From: Desulfovibrio sp.
GTDB lineage: Bacteria > Desulfobacterota > Desulfovibrionia > Desulfovibrionales > Desulfovibrionaceae
Direction of reading: 5' to 3'
DNA length: 7,854 bases
NCBI GenBank assembly: GCA_022837365.1
Contig: JALHHV010000076.1
Coordinates: 1-7,854, forward strand
The stretch's first letter is position 1. The number at the start of each line of letters is the position of its first letter. The notes below the pieces were generated by a model. It saw only the letters and a program-made list of their open reading frames with translations, searched no databases and had not been told where the DNA came from. Shown here piece after piece: positions 6,056-7,854 of this stretch. The position numbers and the translations under genes are program-made.

Positions 6056-7854
6056 ATGCCGCACAATATCGACCTCATCCTGACTCTGGCGGGCGGCCTC
6101 ACCGCCGCGCTGGCCCTCGGTTTCATCACCCAGAAGCTGCGCCTGTCGCCCATCGTGGGCTACCTGCTGGCGGGCATGGTGGTGGGGCCGCACTCGCCCG
6201 GTTTCGTGGCCGACGCGGATACGGCCACCCAATTCGCCGAACTGGGCGTCATTCTGCTGATGTTCGGGGTGGGGCTGCATTTCCATCTCAAGGATCTCAT
6301 GGCCGTGCGTTCCGTGGCCGTGCCGGGGGCCATCGTGCAGATCGCCGCCGCCACGGTGCTGGGCATGCTGGCCACCCATTTCTTCGGCTGGTCGTGGACG
6401 GCCGGGGCCGTGTTCGGCATGGCCATTTCCGTGGCCAGCACCGTGGTGCTCACCCGCGTGCTGTCGGACAACCGGGCCATGCACACCCCCGTGGGGCACG
6501 TGGCCATAGGCTGGCTGGTGGTGGAGGACTTGTTCACCATCCTGGTGCTGGTGCTGCTGCCCGCGCTGTTCCCGCCCGCCACCGCTTCCGGCGCGCCCGC
6601 CTCGGTGTGGGCCACCCTGGGCACCACCACCCTGAAGCTGGGCGCGCTGGTGGTGTTCACCCTGGTGGCCGGGCAGCGGCTGATACCGCTCCTGCTTTCC
6701 TACGTGGCCCGCACCGGCACGCGCGACCTGTTCACCCTGGCCGTGCTGGTGCTGGCGCTGGGCATCGCCGTGGGCGCGGCGGAATTCTTCGGCGCGTCCA
6801 TGGCCCTGGGGGCCTTCCTTGCGGGGATGGTGGTGGGGCAGTCGGACTTCAGCGCCCGCGCGGCGGCAGAGGCGCTGCCCATGCGCGACGCCTTCGCGGT
6901 GCTGTTTTTCGTGTCCGTGGGCATGCTGTTCGACCCCGCCTCGCTGACCACCGGCTGGGAACTGATGCTGATCACTCTGGCCATCGTGCTGCTGGGCAAG
7001 CCGCTGGCCGCGCTGCTGGTGGTGCTGGTGCTGGGCCATCCCCTGCGCAAGGCCATATCCGTGGCCGTGGCCCTGGCCCAGATCGGCGAATTCTCGTTCA
7101 TCCTGGCATCCTTGGGCACGGCGCTGGGCGTGCTGCCGCCGGAGGCGGGCAACGCCCTGGTGGTGGCGGCGGTGATTTCCATCACCATCAACCCCATGCT
7201 GTACAAGGGTATCGACCCCCTGATGAAGGCGCTGGCCCGCCGGGGCATCGGCGTGACGCGCACGGCTGGGGGCAACGCCCCCGTGCCCTCGCCCGGCGAC
7301 GGCGCGCACCGGGTGGTGCTGATCGGCTACGGCCCGGTGGGCCGGGCCATCGCCCGCATCCTGCGTGACAACGACATGGACGTGGTGGTGGTGGAGATGA
7401 ACATCGACACCGTGCGCGAACTGCGCACCCTGGCCGCGCACGAGGCGGCCGGAGTGACCGGGGAAGCCATGCCCGACGCGGGGGCCGACGCGGCGGGCGG
7501 CGGATCCCCCGACGGTTCATCTGGTGGCCCGGTTGGCGACTCCCCAAAGGATTCCCCGAAAGACGCGCCTGACGACGGCGACCACCACGCCGGGCGCCCC
7601 CTGCTGGCCGTGCACGGCGACGCCACCCAGGCCGAGATATTGCGCCACGCGGGGCTGGAAGAGGCCGAGGCGTTGATCATCTCCACGGCCACGGCCCCGG
7701 CGCGCGAGATCATCGAGGTGGCCCGCGCCGTGAACCCCAAGGTGCGCATCCTCATCCACACCACCTACCTGCGCGAGGCCGAGGCCCTGCGCGCGGGCGG
7801 GGCGGAGGTGGTCTTTTCCGGCGAGGGCGCGGTGGCCCTGTCGCTGTCCACCTT
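6056..7854 (+). CDS. Kef/YbaL-type monovalent cation:proton antiporter (CPA2) with RCK/TrkA-N domain, partial (C-terminus off the right edge)
   Basis: Read by hand from ATG 6056: 599 whole codons with no stop. An inner-membrane K+ (or Na+):H+ antiporter or K+ efflux protein. The membrane part (about 5-390) has some 12-13 hydrophobic segments. CPA2 motifs include LRLSPIVGYLLAGMVVGP (28-45), LGVILLMFGVGLHF (63-76) and IGWLVVEDLF (151-160), the last with Glu-Asp as in YbaL/RosB rather than Gln-Asp of KefB/KefC. AQIGEFSFIL (341-350) is also typical. The cytoplasmic RCK domain begins at about 418: VVLIGYGPVGRAIAR with the GxGxxG fold (424-429), acid E447 ending the second strand, and HGDAT (520-524). 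Between helix B (about 460) and that strand lies an unusual insert of about 50 residues rich in Gly, Ser, Pro and Asp, with repeated DSPK. The start has only a weak GAG-type ribosome site at 6045-6048, but a promoter lies upstream and MPHNIDLIL is a normal beginning. The exact ion is not readable. Confidence 0.88.
   Translation, partial: MPHNIDLILTLAGGLTAALALGFITQKLRLSPIVGYLLAGMVVGPHSPGFVADADTATQFAELGVILLMFGVGLHFHLKDLMAVRSVAVPGAIVQIAAATVLGMLATHFFGWSWTAGAVFGMAISVASTVVLTRVLSDNRAMHTPVGHVAIGWLVVEDLFTILVLVLLPALFPPATASGAPASVWATLGTTTLKLGALVVFTLVAGQRLIPLLLSYVARTGTRDLFTLAVLVLALGIAVGAAEFFGASMALGAFLAGMVVGQSDFSARAAAEALPMRDAFAVLFFVSVGMLFDPASLTTGWELMLITLAIVLLGKPLAALLVVLVLGHPLRKAISVAVALAQIGEFSFILASLGTALGVLPPEAGNALVVAAVISITINPMLYKGIDPLMKALARRGIGVTRTAGGNAPVPSPGDGAHRVVLIGYGPVGRAIARILRDNDMDVVVVEMNIDTVRELRTLAAHEAAGVTGEAMPDAGADAAGGGSPDGSSGGPVGDSPKDSPKDAPDDGDHHAGRPLLAVHGDATQAEILRHAGLEEAEALIISTATAPAREIIEVARAVNPKVRILIHTTYLREAEALRAGGAEVVFSGEGAVALSLST

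Noticed and set aside
6035..7441. A 468-residue His/Gln-rich minus-strand open frame and the plus frame 5971-7368
   Set aside because: Both overlay the antiporter gene, which has clear CPA2 and RCK motifs; they are shadows.
1..7854. tRNA, rRNA, CRISPR arrays, insertion sequences, attachment sites
   Set aside because: No cloverleaf-like segment, regularly spaced repeats, transposase motifs or terminal inverted repeats were seen on either strand.

Overview
The window is GC-rich DNA with dense coding, ATGA overlaps, GTG/TTG starts and strong C/G bias at third codon positions. The gene set and style (a three-gene archaeal-type glutamate synthase whose FMN subunit carries an N-terminal ferredoxin domain, beside an MTA/SAH-deaminase-like amidohydrolase) suggest an anaerobic deltaproteobacterium, most likely a Desulfovibrionaceae member. 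That assignment comes from recalled gene content and composition, not from a search.

Layout. 1-1088 (minus): the N-terminal 362 codons of a 5-methylthioadenosine/S-adenosylhomocysteine deaminase (MtaD/TrzA-type amidohydrolase) that runs off the left edge. About 1090-1838 (plus): a small Est30-like alpha/beta hydrolase, head-to-head with mtaD. Its 5' end overlaps or touches the mtaD start and may be affected by a one-base slip in a G6 run. 1839-2203: a 365-base non-coding stretch, first AT-rich and then GC-rich, with a weak promoter candidate and a possible attenuator hairpin. 2204-5786: an operon for multi-subunit glutamate synthase in the order FMN/Fe-S synthase (GltB2), class II glutamine amidotransferase (GltB1), GXGXG beta-helix domain (GltB3). 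5787-6055: a strong GC hairpin terminator, a short tandem repeat, and a good sigma70-like promoter. 6056-right edge: a CPA2 (Kef/YbaL/RosB-type) cation:proton antiporter with a C-terminal RCK/TrkA-N domain, cut by the window end.

How the genes work together. GltB1 should release ammonia from glutamine, GltB3 supplies the structural beta-helix, and GltB2 uses ammonia, 2-oxoglutarate and reduced Fe-S/FMN to make glutamate. Together they rebuild the large GOGAT polypeptide from three proteins. No FAD/NAD(P)H small subunit is present here, so the electron donor must be ferredoxin or a protein encoded elsewhere. The antiporter is a separate transcription unit. mtaD and the hydrolase have no visible link to glutamate synthesis.

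The most unusual points are the head-to-head overlapping starts with the possible frameshift at 1100-1105, an acidic low-complexity insert inside the RCK domain of the antiporter, and competing RNA pairings in the leader of the glutamate synthase operon. I found no mobile element, CRISPR array or RNA gene.
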